Part shown: positions 43,016 through 51,332 of the stretch, piece by piece
How positions within the stretch are numbered: the stretch's first letter is position 1
Layout: each line of letters starts with the position of its first letter
DNA from: Candidatus Woesearchaeota archaeon
GTDB lineage: Archaea > Nanobdellota > Nanobdellia > Woesearchaeales > JAHWIC01
Direction: 5' to 3'
Length of the DNA: 64,000 nucleotides
Assembly (NCBI GenBank): GCA_019322805.1
Contig: JAHWIC010000002.1
Location: 62,001-126,000, forward strand
The notes under the pieces: generated by a model
The model's input: the letters and a program-made list of their open reading frames with translations, nothing else
Told to the model about the DNA's origin: nothing
Databases searched by the model: none
Translations under genes and position numbers: made by a program

Positions 43016-43993
43016 ATGTACAGAATAAAACAGATTCCAGAGGACTTTGTTGTAAGAGAAGTAATCAGGCCTATCCTTAAAAGAGAAGGGGATTTTGCTT
43101 ACTTCACGCTTAAGAAAAGGAATTATTCTACACTAAGGGCTGCTGAGAAGACAGCAGAACTGCTTAATATTCCGCTTAAATTCATTGGTTTTGCAGGCAC
43201 TAAAGACAAGAATGCTGTAACAGAGCAGATGATTTCTGTAAAATCAATAAACGCTGAAAAGCTTGAGGATATGAAAGTAAAAGACCTCAGCTACAAACTT
43301 AAGGGTTTTAGCTTTAAACCCCTTAGCTTAGGTGATTTAGAAGGGAATAATTTTGAGATTACTGTGAGGAACCTGGATAGCTTTGATGAATTTGAGAAAA
43401 AAGGAAGATTCCTTAACTTATTTGGGGAGCAGAGGTTCAGCAAGAATAACTCTAGTATTGGCAAAGCCATTATTAAGAAGGAATTCAAGAAAGCCCTTGA
43501 CCTTATTCTGGAGAATGAAAGAGACTACAAAGCCGGAATCGAGGAAGCCCTTAAAAAAAGCCCGAATGACTATATTGGAGCGCTGAGGAGGATTCCAAAG
43601 AAGTTGTTGTTAATGTATATCCACTCTTACCAATCATTGCTGTGGAATAAAACAGCACTTAAATTAAAAGATGAGAAAGAAAATATTAAAGTGCCAATTA
43701 TAGGATTTGGAAGCGATATTGACGAGATAAAGGATGAAAGAGTAAAATCAATAGTTAAAGAGATTATGGATGAAGAAAAACTGACTGAAAGGGACTTTAT
43801 AATAAGAGAACTGCAAGGACTAAGCCCCGAAGGGGACAAAAGAGACTTATTTGCTGAGGTTAGGAAACTCAGGGTTATTGAGAAGTCTGAGGACGAATTA
43901 AACAAAGGCAAGAAAAAAATAAGAATAAGCTTTTTCTTAAAAAAGGGCTGTTATGCAACAGAAGCCATTAAGGCAATGTTCAAAAACCAATAG
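43016..43993 (+). CDS. truD: tRNA pseudouridine(13) synthase TruD
   Basis: 325 residues. N-terminal IPEDFVVREVI and the catalytic Asp64 in FAGTKDKNAVTEQ are diagnostic; NNFEITVRNL and GEQRFSKNNS also fit. It isomerises U13 in tRNA. TTATTAATTTT upstream gives a near-leaderless start. The 3' end overlaps adk by 14 bp, tail to tail. The family insert domain is present but short for an archaeal protein. Confidence 0.94.
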   Translation: MYRIKQIPEDFVVREVIRPILKREGDFAYFTLKKRNYSTLRAAEKTAELLNIPLKFIGFAGTKDKNAVTEQMISVKSINAEKLEDMKVKDLSYKLKGFSFKPLSLGDLEGNNFEITVRNLDSFDEFEKKGRFLNLFGEQRFSKNNSSIGKAIIKKEFKKALDLILENERDYKAGIEEALKKSPNDYIGALRRIPKKLLLMYIHSYQSLLWNKTALKLKDEKENIKVPIIGFGSDIDEIKDERVKSIVKEIMDEEKLTERDFIIRELQGLSPEGDKRDLFAEVRKLRVIEKSEDELNKGKKKIRISFFLKKGCYATEAIKAMFKNQ

Positions 43994-44615
43994 CTTTTTC
44001 TGTGTCTTCTGCAATCTTATTAAGTTCCTGTGCAGCGTCTATTGTTTTTACTTTATCTCCATAATATTCGATTATTGGTTCTGTCTTTTCATGATATTCT
44101 TTCAGCCTTTCTTTTATTGCTTCTTCTTTATCATCATCACGCTGGTAAAGCTCTCCACCACATTTATCGCATTTTCCAGGCACTTTTGGGTTTGGATTGC
44201 ATTCGGGATAGATATTGTAAACAGTATTGCATTTTCTGCACTGCCTTCTTCCACTAAGCCTTCTTAATGTTAATTCTTTAGGAACGTTAAGCACAATAAC
44301 TGAATCAATCTCCAGTTCCTTATCAAGAGCTTCTGCCTGGGGTATTGTTCTTGGAAAACCATCAAGAATGAACCCATTTGCGCAGTCTGGTTTTGATATG
44401 CGTTCCTTAACCATCCCAATAACAACATCGTCTGGAACCAAGTTGCCTTTATCAATATACTCTTTTGCTTTAAGGCCAAGCTCAGTTTTGTTATTAATTG
44501 CTTCTCTAAATATATCTCCTGTAGAAATATGGGCTAGTTTGTGTTTTTCCTTTATTATGCTGGCTATTGTTCCTTTACCTGCTCCTTGAGGGCCTAAGAA
44601 TATTATTTTTTTCAT
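43980..44615 (-). CDS. adk: Adenylate kinase with zinc LID
   Basis: 211 residues; 2 ADP to ATP plus AMP. P-loop GPQGAGKGT (8-16), DGFPRTIPQAEAL, and a long LID with four Cys (CRKCN and CDKCGG) that binds zinc. This is the bacterial/eukaryotic-type enzyme, not the archaeal-specific trimeric AdkA. Ribosome site GGTGAT precedes the ATG. Confidence 0.95.
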   Translation of the reverse strand: MKKIIFLGPQGAGKGTIASIIKEKHKLAHISTGDIFREAINNKTELGLKAKEYIDKGNLVPDDVVIGMVKERISKPDCANGFILDGFPRTIPQAEALDKELEIDSVIVLNVPKELTLRRLSGRRQCRKCNTVYNIYPECNPNPKVPGKCDKCGGELYQRDDDKEEAIKERLKEYHEKTEPIIEYYGDKVKTIDAAQELNKIAEDTEKAIGF

Positions 44616-44640
44616 TGAATCACCTTTTTAATATAAAAAA

Positions 44641-44765
44641 TGGAAGCCTCCGATGGGAGTCAGCAATAAGGGCAGTCTGCCCTTATCAACCCTCAAAGGC
44701 TTTTTGAGGACTTCGTCCTCTAAACCTTCAGGCAAGCCTGAAGTTTCTCGCTTCGCTCAAAAGTT
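44641..44765. repeat. tRNA 3'-end duplication and hairpin array downstream of tRNA-Thr
   Basis: A 20-bp sequence (44641-44660) duplicates 44766-44785, covering the last 16 nt of tRNA-Thr and four bases beyond. Between them lie hairpins: ATAAGGGCAG/CTGCCCTTAT (44666-44686), CCTCAAA/TTTGAGG (44691-44709), GAGGAC-TTC-GTCCTC (44706-44720, sharing GAGG with the previous one so the two are exclusive), and CTTCAGGC-AA-GCCTGAAG (44726-44743). There is no coding potential. This resembles the att duplication left by a tRNA-targeting element. Confidence 0.7.
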
Positions 44766-44769
44766 TGGA

Positions 44770-44855
44770 AGCCTCCGATGGGAGTTGCACCCACGACCTT
44801 CTGATTTCCGTTTTGCAATACAAGTCAGACGCAATAGCTACTATGCTACGGAGGC
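44770..44855 (-). tRNA. tRNA-Thr(UGU) with a 13-nt intron and aberrant D- and T-loops
   Basis: Acceptor GCCTCCG/CGGAGGC, anticodon stem TCTGA/TCAGA, and T-stem GTGGG/CCCAT are intact. The loop region holds 20 nt; removal of 13 nt after position 37 gives CTTGTAA, anticodon TGT. The discriminator T fits archaeal tRNA-Thr. Oddities: the T-loop is TGCAACT rather than TTC-type and the D-arm lacks the usual GG pair. A TATA-like box (44885-44896, minus strand) lies about 35 bp upstream. It may be a real but unusual tRNA or a decaying copy. Confidence 0.65.
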
Positions 44856-44895
44856 GTTATTCTCAAGAAAAAAACTAGAGGTTAGTATTTATAAT

Positions 44896-45534
44896 TTACG
44901 CTTCATAACCGTAAATGGGTCTCCAGAAAGGCTCTGGCGTAGGAATAAATGTTCTCATGTTAAGGAAGCGCTTTACCTTGCTTGTCAGCTTAAAGACATC
45001 ACGCCATAATTCCTTTTCGCGCTTATCAAATTCATGGCTCAGTACTCTGGTGTAATAGAGCTTATGGAAATGCTTAAGGAAAGGATGTGTCTCCCATTGA
45101 TTATTGTAGTCAGCTTCTATCCATGCTTTAAAGAACATTTCAACTTCTCCAAATATGAGATTAGGGATTTTTTTGCCCTGGCTTATCAATACCTGGGCAT
45201 CTTTAGCCTTTTTTTCAGGTGACTGTGCATAAACAACATGAAAGTCTATATCAAGATGGTACTGATAATAACCCTGGTATTTTGTTTCTGGCTTTTTTAT
45301 TGTGCGCCACCAAATCCACATTTCTTTGCCGCCAGCATGCAGGCCTTTTTGGCAGAACTTTTCCATATATAATTTTTCTATATAATTATGACCTTCCTGT
45401 CCATGGGTACCAGATTCATCAAGAAATCCTTCTTCTATTAAATATTCATGCATCATCACATACATGTTCTTCAGGTGAAAGACATCCTTATACTTCACCT
45501 TCATCTGCGTGATAGTCCTTACAGGGACACTCAT
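44896..45534 (-). CDS. Uncharacterised 212-residue protein, Trp/Tyr/His-rich
   Basis: Starts MSVPVRTITQMKVKYKDVFH. Many aromatic residues (EMWIWWRTIKK, YQGYYQYHLDIDFHVVYAQ) and a helical C-terminal half with FLKHFHKLYYTRVLSHEFDK. No membrane segment. I do not recognise a named family; possibly conserved within the lineage. Confidence 0.68.
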   Translation of the reverse strand: MSVPVRTITQMKVKYKDVFHLKNMYVMMHEYLIEEGFLDESGTHGQEGHNYIEKLYMEKFCQKGLHAGGKEMWIWWRTIKKPETKYQGYYQYHLDIDFHVVYAQSPEKKAKDAQVLISQGKKIPNLIFGEVEMFFKAWIEADYNNQWETHPFLKHFHKLYYTRVLSHEFDKREKELWRDVFKLTSKVKRFLNMRTFIPTPEPFWRPIYGYEA

Positions 45535-45648
45535 AATATCATTATAGAGAGACCAATTTATAAATTTTTCTATTTTTGTATACCAGTATACGGATTTGTT
45601 CCAAGATTAGACAAAGCTTAAAAAGAGCTTAAAGTTCAATAAAATAAA

Positions 45649-46848
45649 ATGCTTGTAGGAGTTGTTGGCAAGCCAAATTGCGGAAAATCAACGTTCTTTA
45701 AAGCGCTCACTTTAGCGGAGGTAGAGATAGCTAATTACCCTTTTACCACAATAACTGCAAACGAAGGGGTTGCTTATGTCAAGATTGAGTGCGTTGATAA
45801 GGAATTTAACGCTACATGCAAACCTAAATTTGGCTACTGTGTTAATGGGGCTAGATTTATACCGGTAAAAATCCTGGATGTTGCTGGTTTAGTGCCTGGG
45901 GCGCACCTAGGTAAAGGTAGAGGTAATGCCTTTCTTGATGATTTAAGGCAAGCTGATGTTCTTATACATATAATTGACGCTTCTGGCTCAACCAATGCAC
46001 AGGGAGAGCCGGTTGACGCATTAAGCTATGACCCGGCTGAAGATATAAAATTCCTGGAAGTAGAGCTGGATATGTGGTATCTGGGTATATTGAAAAAACC
46101 ATGGGAGAGATTTGCTAAGACAGTCAACCAGGAAAAGCTTGATGTTGACAAGGCTGTTGCCAAACAATTCTCTGGCCTAGGCGCTGATGAGAACATGATC
46201 AAGGATCTCATAAAAAAACTCGGATTAAATGAGAAGCTTATAACAGACTGGAGTGATGATGACCTAAAAAATTTTGCAGTTGAGCTCAGGAAACTTACAA
46301 AGCCGATAATTATTGCTGCAAACAAGGTTGATGTTCCTGGCGCAGAAAAGAATTTAGAAAGGCTAAAAAAAGAGTTTCCAGATTATATCATTGTACCCTG
46401 CTCAGCTGAATCTGAGCTTGCGTTAAAAGAAGCCTCTAAGCATGGCCTGATAAAATATGTCTCTGGAGAAAATGGCTTTGAAATGCAGCAGCCAGAGAAA
46501 TTAAATGAGAAACAAAAAACAGGTTTGGAGTTTGTCAGGACTAATGTTTTGAGCAAATTTAAGTCAACTGGTGTTGAAGAAGTCCTTGATGATGCTGTTT
46601 TCAAATTGTTAAGGTTTATTGCTGTTTATCCTGTTGCTAATTCAAAACTTGAAGACAAAGACGGCAATAAGCTGCCTGACTGCTTCCTGGTTCCAGAAGG
46701 AACCACTGCCTTAGAATTTGCTTACAAAGTCCATTCTGATCTCGGTGATAACTTCATTAAGGCTGTTGACTTGAAGACAAAACAGATAATAGGCAAAGAG
46801 CATGAACTTAAGCATAGAGACGTTATAGAGATAGTGACAAGCAAATAG
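45649..46848 (+). CDS. Ygr210/YchF-related OBG-family GTPase with C-terminal TGS domain
   Basis: 399 residues. G1 GKPNCGKST (7-15), G3 DVAGLVPGAHLGKGRGN, G4 AANKVD, and a C-terminal TGS domain (about 315-399). FLDDLRQADVLIHIIDASGS is typical of the archaeal Ygr210 subgroup. Probably ribosome- or translation-associated. A related copy of the last codons, including the stop, recurs 91 bp downstream with synonymous changes. Confidence 0.92.
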   Translation: MLVGVVGKPNCGKSTFFKALTLAEVEIANYPFTTITANEGVAYVKIECVDKEFNATCKPKFGYCVNGARFIPVKILDVAGLVPGAHLGKGRGNAFLDDLRQADVLIHIIDASGSTNAQGEPVDALSYDPAEDIKFLEVELDMWYLGILKKPWERFAKTVNQEKLDVDKAVAKQFSGLGADENMIKDLIKKLGLNEKLITDWSDDDLKNFAVELRKLTKPIIIAANKVDVPGAEKNLERLKKEFPDYIIVPCSAESELALKEASKHGLIKYVSGENGFEMQQPEKLNEKQKTGLEFVRTNVLSKFKSTGVEEVLDDAVFKLLRFIAVYPVANSKLEDKDGNKLPDCFLVPEGTTALEFAYKVHSDLGDNFIKAVDLKTKQIIGKEHELKHRDVIEIVTSK

Positions 46849-46938
46849 AGGGACTAAAATTGCGAAGCAATTTTATGTCGCTCATCGGTGTCAACCATCG
46901 AAAGAGTTGGATGTCATAGAAATAGTGACAAGCAAATA
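46849..46938 (+). repeat. Insertion scar with duplicated GTPase 3' end
   Basis: 46910-46938 repeats 46819-46847 at 26 of 29 positions; both translate DVIEIVTSK followed by a stop, with the differences at third positions. The 61-bp spacer contains the hairpin AAAATTGC-GAA-GCAATTTT (46856-46874). The pattern fits an element that targeted the 3' end of the gene and restored its coding end. Confidence 0.65.
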
Positions 46939-46940
46939 AT

Positions 46941-47333
46941 CTAATCCTTTTCCTTTTTACTCATCTGATTAAAGCTCTCAACTACATCTATCATATATTT
47001 TCCTTCTTCCAGTTTAATCACTAAAGGCTCTTTCTTGAAAAGATTAACCAAATCGAGCTCGTATTTTCCTGGTTTTGAAACCCTTATTGCTTCTAAATCG
47101 AGAACAACCGGCTGGTCCTTATCAATCTCAGAGCCAACCATATCAAAAACATCTTTTTCTATCTGCTTTTTGTCTTCCTTAGTCAGGTTTACCTGCTCTG
47201 TTACCTCTTTGGCTTTTTTCAGCTTGTCCTTTCTTATATAGAAGAATAATTTTCCTCCGCAGGAGCAGCCTTTTAGAATTTCATTTGCGCCGTCGTCATA
47301 AAACTTGCTGCATCTAACGCATTGGTGGGGCAT
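46941..47333 (-). CDS. OapC-like zinc-ribbon protein (COG3364)
   Basis: 130 residues. The N-terminal ribbon has CVRC and CSCGG; the C-terminal half is a small helix-strand domain. This matches the third member of the archaeal Oap group (GTPase, DUF2073 protein, zinc-ribbon), named in haloarchaea for closeness to a replication origin. It starts one base after oapB. No biochemical function established. Confidence 0.82.
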   Translation of the reverse strand: MPHQCVRCSKFYDDGANEILKGCSCGGKLFFYIRKDKLKKAKEVTEQVNLTKEDKKQIEKDVFDMVGSEIDKDQPVVLDLEAIRVSKPGKYELDLVNLFKKEPLVIKLEEGKYMIDVVESFNQMSKKEKD

Positions 47334-47334
47334 T

Positions 47335-47724
47335 TTATTTTTTCTTTTTCTTTTTGACTTCTTTTGTGAATAATTCTATTTTATCAGGATTCTTCTTTAT
47401 CTCTTTTACAACAGTTGCAGGCCCTATTATTGTAAAACCAACCCTGTTGCCAAGCATAAGGCTCACGAAATTGCCTTTTATCCGCCTAAAAAGGGTTTTA
47501 TCCTTGCTCGACGGGTTTATTACTGCAAGTTCTATTCCCTTGAACTTTGCATCAATCTCTTCCATTGTAATTGCTATTAAATCAGTTTCTTCCTCTTTTT
47601 TTAGGCGCCCTTCCAAAAGGATTATCTTGTTCTCCTTTGCTATATCCAATAGTTTCTTTACTCTGCGGGCACTGCCCAATTCTTCTATCTCATTGTATGG
47701 TATAAATTGAAGTGTTAATGCCAT
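47335..47724 (-). CDS. OapB-like DUF2073 protein
   Basis: 129 residues: MALTLQFIPYNEIEELGSAR, a central strand-helix region with DLIAITMEEIDAKFKGIELA, and a Lys tail. The match to DUF2073 rests on this N-terminus and on lying between the GTPase and zinc-ribbon genes, which is the conserved archaeal order. Confidence 0.82.
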   Translation of the reverse strand: MALTLQFIPYNEIEELGSARRVKKLLDIAKENKIILLEGRLKKEEETDLIAITMEEIDAKFKGIELAVINPSSKDKTLFRRIKGNFVSLMLGNRVGFTIIGPATVVKEIKKNPDKIELFTKEVKKKKKK

Positions 47725-47739
47725 TTTCTCCCTCTTTTT

Positions 47740-48372
47740 TTAAGCAGCTATAGCAAACAATGATTCGTAAAACTTGTCTACATTCTTGCCGTATTTTGCT
47801 GAGATGCCTATAACGCCATACTGCGGGTAAGCAGCCTGTATTTTCTTGAGATTTGATTTTTTTAGGTCTGTTTTATTTCCAACTATCAAGACAGGAATGT
47901 CCCTTGCAGCCAGGTTTCCAATGATGGTTATATTCACCTGAGAATATGGATCTTTTGTTGAATCAAGCACAACTATAACGCAGTCCATATCGTCAAGCCA
48001 TTTTATCGAATCTATCACTCCTTTTGTTGCCTCTTTTGCCCGTTTTTTTGCTTCAGTCTCTTTTAATCCGGCTTTAATAAAATCCTCAAAATCAATCTTT
48101 GTAGCTATTCCAGGCGTATCTACAAGGTTGAATGAAAGCTCTTTGCCTTTGCTTTTTATGTTTATCTGCTCTTTTATCTGGATTTCTCTTGTTTCATGAG
48201 CAATATTAGAAACAGAACCCATGTCTTCACCAAGCCAGTCCTGGCAGATCCTATTAGCCAAGGTTGTTTTTCCGCCATTTGGAGGGCCGTATAGACCCAG
48301 TTTAACATGCTTTTTCTTTTTGAATATATTTTTCAGAATTTTATTGATAAATTTTTTCATTAAGTTAATCAT
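47740..48372 (-). CDS. OapA-like Era/Ras-type GTPase
   Basis: 210 residues. A basic N-terminal helix (NKILKNIFKKKKHVKLG) precedes the G domain: G1 YGPPNGGKTTLAN, G3 LVDTPG, G4 VGNKTD, G5 GISAKYGKN. First gene of the three-gene oapABC-like operon. The Lys-rich N-terminus could bind nucleic acid or membrane. Role unknown. Confidence 0.85.
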   Translation of the reverse strand: MINLMKKFINKILKNIFKKKKHVKLGLYGPPNGGKTTLANRICQDWLGEDMGSVSNIAHETREIQIKEQINIKSKGKELSFNLVDTPGIATKIDFEDFIKAGLKETEAKKRAKEATKGVIDSIKWLDDMDCVIVVLDSTKDPYSQVNITIIGNLAARDIPVLIVGNKTDLKKSNLKKIQAAYPQYGVIGISAKYGKNVDKFYESLFAIAA

Positions 48373-48470
48373 CCAAACACCACTACAGAATTAAAAATTT
48401 GCTAATATAAATACTTTATGTTTTTTGTATTGTAGAAAGATTTATATAAAAACAGGTTTATTTTCAAAGT

Positions 48471-49019
48471 ATGAATGAAACCATAAAAAAAGACGTTCTT
48501 TCTACATTGTCTGAGGTTATAGATATACTCAAGAGCAAAGAGGAAGCGGACATCCTCGAGATGAGGAAAGTAAGCAACCATACAATTCATAATGCTACAA
48601 TATTTCAGGATGAAGACTCTATCTCAACTGCAATCTTAATCTATGCATTATCTAAGGTCATTGAGAGAAACTTTGGTGAGATTAATTTTACAAGATTCCT
48701 GGATTTATTGAGCAAAGCAAGAGATTTGTTAGAAAGGGATAAGATACCCAACTATAGAAGCGCGATAAAAAGTGTCTTTGAGAGTATCTCAAAGCTTGAC
48801 AAGAAAGCAAAGCTGTATGTTGAGGAGGTAATAAATCAGGCTCAGATAAAGAAAGGAAGCAAGCTGCATGAGCACGGAGTTTCTATTGGAAGGGCTGCTG
48901 AAATCCTGGGGATTTCACAATGGGAGCTGGCTAATTATGTTGGCAAAACAAGCCTGACTGACATAGAAATCATAGATGCTGTAGACAGGGTAAAATTTGT
49001 CAGGGGGTTGTTCAGTTGA
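48471..49019 (+). CDS. Putative HTH protein (UPF0175-like C-terminus), candidate antitoxin
   Basis: 182 residues, all helical. The C-terminal part HEHGVSIGRAAEILGISQWE, then ELANYVGKT, resembles the UPF0175 helix-turn-helix found next to PIN nucleases. The stop overlaps the PIN gene start by four bases. TTTATATAAA (48441) supplies a TATA box. The first 120 residues are not found in small UPF0175 proteins and may be a regulatory domain. Confidence 0.7.
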   Translation: MNETIKKDVLSTLSEVIDILKSKEEADILEMRKVSNHTIHNATIFQDEDSISTAILIYALSKVIERNFGEINFTRFLDLLSKARDLLERDKIPNYRSAIKSVFESISKLDKKAKLYVEEVINQAQIKKGSKLHEHGVSIGRAAEILGISQWELANYVGKTSLTDIEIIDAVDRVKFVRGLFS

Positions 49020-49705
49020 ATGCCCTTATATTTGATTCTGGCCCAATAATAAGTTTAACTATGAATAATCTATTATGGACTCTAAAAGAATTAAAGCAAA
49101 GGTTCAAAGGGAATTTTTATCTAAGTGAAGGTGTCAAGAAAGAGATAGTAGACCGGCCTTTAGCTTCAAAGAAATTTAAGTTTGAGGCTTTGCAGGTTCT
49201 GAAATGTATTGATGAGGGCGTATTAGAGCTTGTTGAAAATCATAAGATAGATGAGCTTACTAATGAGGTTATGGAGCTGTCCAATCACTGCTTTAAAGTT
49301 CAGGGCCAGCCTCTCAGATTGTTTCATTATGGAGAGATATCTGGTATTGCTGCCTGCAAATTCTTGGGAACAAACATCTTTGTTGTCGATGAGCGTACGA
49401 CAAGGATGGTAATTGAGTCTCCTGATAAATTGATTGAGATTCTAGAAAGAACAATGCATACAAAAATAGAGGTAGACAGAGAAAATCTTAATAAGTTTAG
49501 TGAATTTACAAAGGATATTCAATTGATAAGGTCTGCTGAATTAGCTACAAGAGCTTATGAGTTGGGATTTTTGGACAAATATTTATTAGATATACCAAAT
49601 CCCAAAAAAACCTTGCTTGAGAGTGTTTTGTGGGGGATCAAACTTAATGGGTGCGCAATCTCAAGGAGGGAGATTGACCAGATTTTGGAATTTGAGAAAA
49701 TATAA
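49016..49705 (+). CDS. PIN-domain-like nuclease, candidate toxin or RNA-processing enzyme
   Basis: 229 residues starting at a TTG (49016) just after AGGGGG, with MNALIFDSGPIISL placing the first acidic residue in the right position. Other acidic residues are in YHYGEISG and VVDERTT, giving a full PIN-type set. Length exceeds ordinary VapC (about 130 aa) because of a C-terminal helical region. Coupled to the HTH gene at 48471. An HerA-type ATPase follows 71 bp later. Confidence 0.75.
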   Translation: MNALIFDSGPIISLTMNNLLWTLKELKQRFKGNFYLSEGVKKEIVDRPLASKKFKFEALQVLKCIDEGVLELVENHKIDELTNEVMELSNHCFKVQGQPLRLFHYGEISGIAACKFLGTNIFVVDERTTRMVIESPDKLIEILERTMHTKIEVDRENLNKFSEFTKDIQLIRSAELATRAYELGFLDKYLLDIPNPKKTLLESVLWGIKLNGCAISRREIDQILEFEKI

Positions 49706-49706
49706 T

Positions 49707-49748
49707 AAAAATCCCTTTAAGGAATTTTCGTGATCTCAAACTTTTGAG
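49707..49748. repeat. Probable remnant of cruciform arm 1 plus hairpin before herA
   Basis: AAATCCCTTTAAGGAATTTT (49709-49728) resembles arm 1 with the loop lost; CTCAAA-CT-TTTGAG (49735-49748) follows. The 16-base CAAACTTTTGAGCGAA here recurs inverted at 44752-44767. Confidence 0.4.
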
Positions 49749-49776
49749 CGAATGTAAACTAAAAGAAAAGTTTAAG

Positions 49777-51297
49777 ATGATTAAAGGACAGGTAATTTCT
49801 GGGGGGTTTAGCAAGATATTAGTTAGGCAAAAGTCTAAGCAAAGCCTTGAGTTAGGTGAGCTGCTTGTAGCTGATATGCCTGATGGAAAGATCCTGCTTC
49901 AGGTTTATGATTTGATTTATGGAAGCCAGCTTTCCCAGCAGAATTTAGAACTAATATCCGGGATGAAGCTTGAGGAAGATACTAGTTTAGAGTTTATGGA
50001 TGCCTCGCTTAGGAATTATACGCTTGCTTTATTGAAGAATCTAGTGACAATAAAAAGCAATAATGCAGCTGTTTGCAAGGCTTTGCCAAGCTTTTTTTCT
50101 GATGTAAGAGAGCTTGCTAAGGATGATTTAAGTTTCTTAACAAAGCCTAGGAATCCGATGTTTGTTGGTGCTCTTCGTTCTGGAAGTAAGGTTGTTGATG
50201 TTCCTGTTTATCTAGAGTGTGATAAGGTTTTATCACATCATATTCTGATTCCAGCTACAACTGGCAGAGGCAAGAGCAATCTTGTTTCATGCATTTTGTG
50301 GGATACATTAGATAAAGATTATTGTGGTATGTTGGTTCTTGATCCTCACGATGAATATTATGGAAGGAATAAAGTTGGATTAAAAGATCATTCCAGCAAG
50401 GAAAATGTTATGTATTATACACCTAAAAATCCTCCGCCAGGATGTCGCACACTAAAAATAAATCTAGAGGTTATTAAACCGCAGCACTTTAATGGCGTTG
50501 TTGATTTTTCTGATGCACAGCGTCAAGCTTTGAATATGTATTACAAGCAGTATGGTAAATCCTGGATCGAGGCTGTGCTTTTAGAAAAACCACTTGATGT
50601 CCAGTTTAAGGATGATACACTAGCTGTTGTAAGACGCAGACTGCTTTATCTGCTTGATTTAGAATTTACGAATAATCAATTATTCTGCAATGGTGTTTTT
50701 GACCTTAAAGCAGGTGAATCAACTATAGCAGATATTAGCTCAGAGTTAGAATCAGGAAAAACAGTTATTATTGACACTTCAAATTTCTCAGGGCCAGTTG
50801 AGATATTGATTGGAAGCTTAATTGTAACAGAGGTTTTCAATAAGTACAAAAGCTATAAGATTAGTGGTGAATTAAAGAATAAGCCGGTTATATCTGTTGT
50901 TTTGGAAGAAGCTCCTCGTGTCTTAGGAAAAGAGGTTTTGGAGAAAGGCTCTAATATTTTTTCTACAATTGCTCGTGAAGGCCGCAAGTTCAAGGTTGGG
51001 TTGATTGCAATAACACAATTACCAAGTTTAATTCCAAGACAGATTTTAGCTAATATGAACACTAAGATAATCCTTGGCATTGAGATGGCTGCTGAGAGAC
51101 AAGCAATAATTGATTCTGCAAGCCAGGATTTAAGCGAGGATAGCAGAAATATTGCCAGTTTGGATAAAGGTGAAGCAATTATTACCTCTAATTTTGTAAA
51201 GTTTGCAATGCCGATAAAGATTCCTTTGTTTGATGATTTCGTCGGAAAAATTAGTAAGAAGGTTGAGAGTGATTTTTCTGGGGTTTCTTTAGAATAG
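49777..51297 (+). CDS. herA: HerA-type ATPase/translocase
   Basis: 506 residues from ATG 49777 (MIKGQVISGGFSKILVRQ), the family N-terminal beta-barrel. The TTG at 49744 would add 11 unaligned residues. Walker A is TTGRGKSNLV, Walker B VLDPHDEYYG, and VVLEEAPRVLG and IAREGRKFKVGLI are FtsK/HerA-class blocks. HerA pumps DNA during end resection with NurA, Mre11 and Rad50; mre11 is 1.7 kb downstream. NurA is not evident in the window. Confidence 0.9.
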   Translation: MIKGQVISGGFSKILVRQKSKQSLELGELLVADMPDGKILLQVYDLIYGSQLSQQNLELISGMKLEEDTSLEFMDASLRNYTLALLKNLVTIKSNNAAVCKALPSFFSDVRELAKDDLSFLTKPRNPMFVGALRSGSKVVDVPVYLECDKVLSHHILIPATTGRGKSNLVSCILWDTLDKDYCGMLVLDPHDEYYGRNKVGLKDHSSKENVMYYTPKNPPPGCRTLKINLEVIKPQHFNGVVDFSDAQRQALNMYYKQYGKSWIEAVLLEKPLDVQFKDDTLAVVRRRLLYLLDLEFTNNQLFCNGVFDLKAGESTIADISSELESGKTVIIDTSNFSGPVEILIGSLIVTEVFNKYKSYKISGELKNKPVISVVLEEAPRVLGKEVLEKGSNIFSTIAREGRKFKVGLIAITQLPSLIPRQILANMNTKIILGIEMAAERQAIIDSASQDLSEDSRNIASLDKGEAIITSNFVKFAMPIKIPLFDDFVGKISKKVESDFSGVSLE

Positions 51298-51332
51298 AAA
51301 CTTTTATATATCAACAAACTAAAGCCAGGTAT

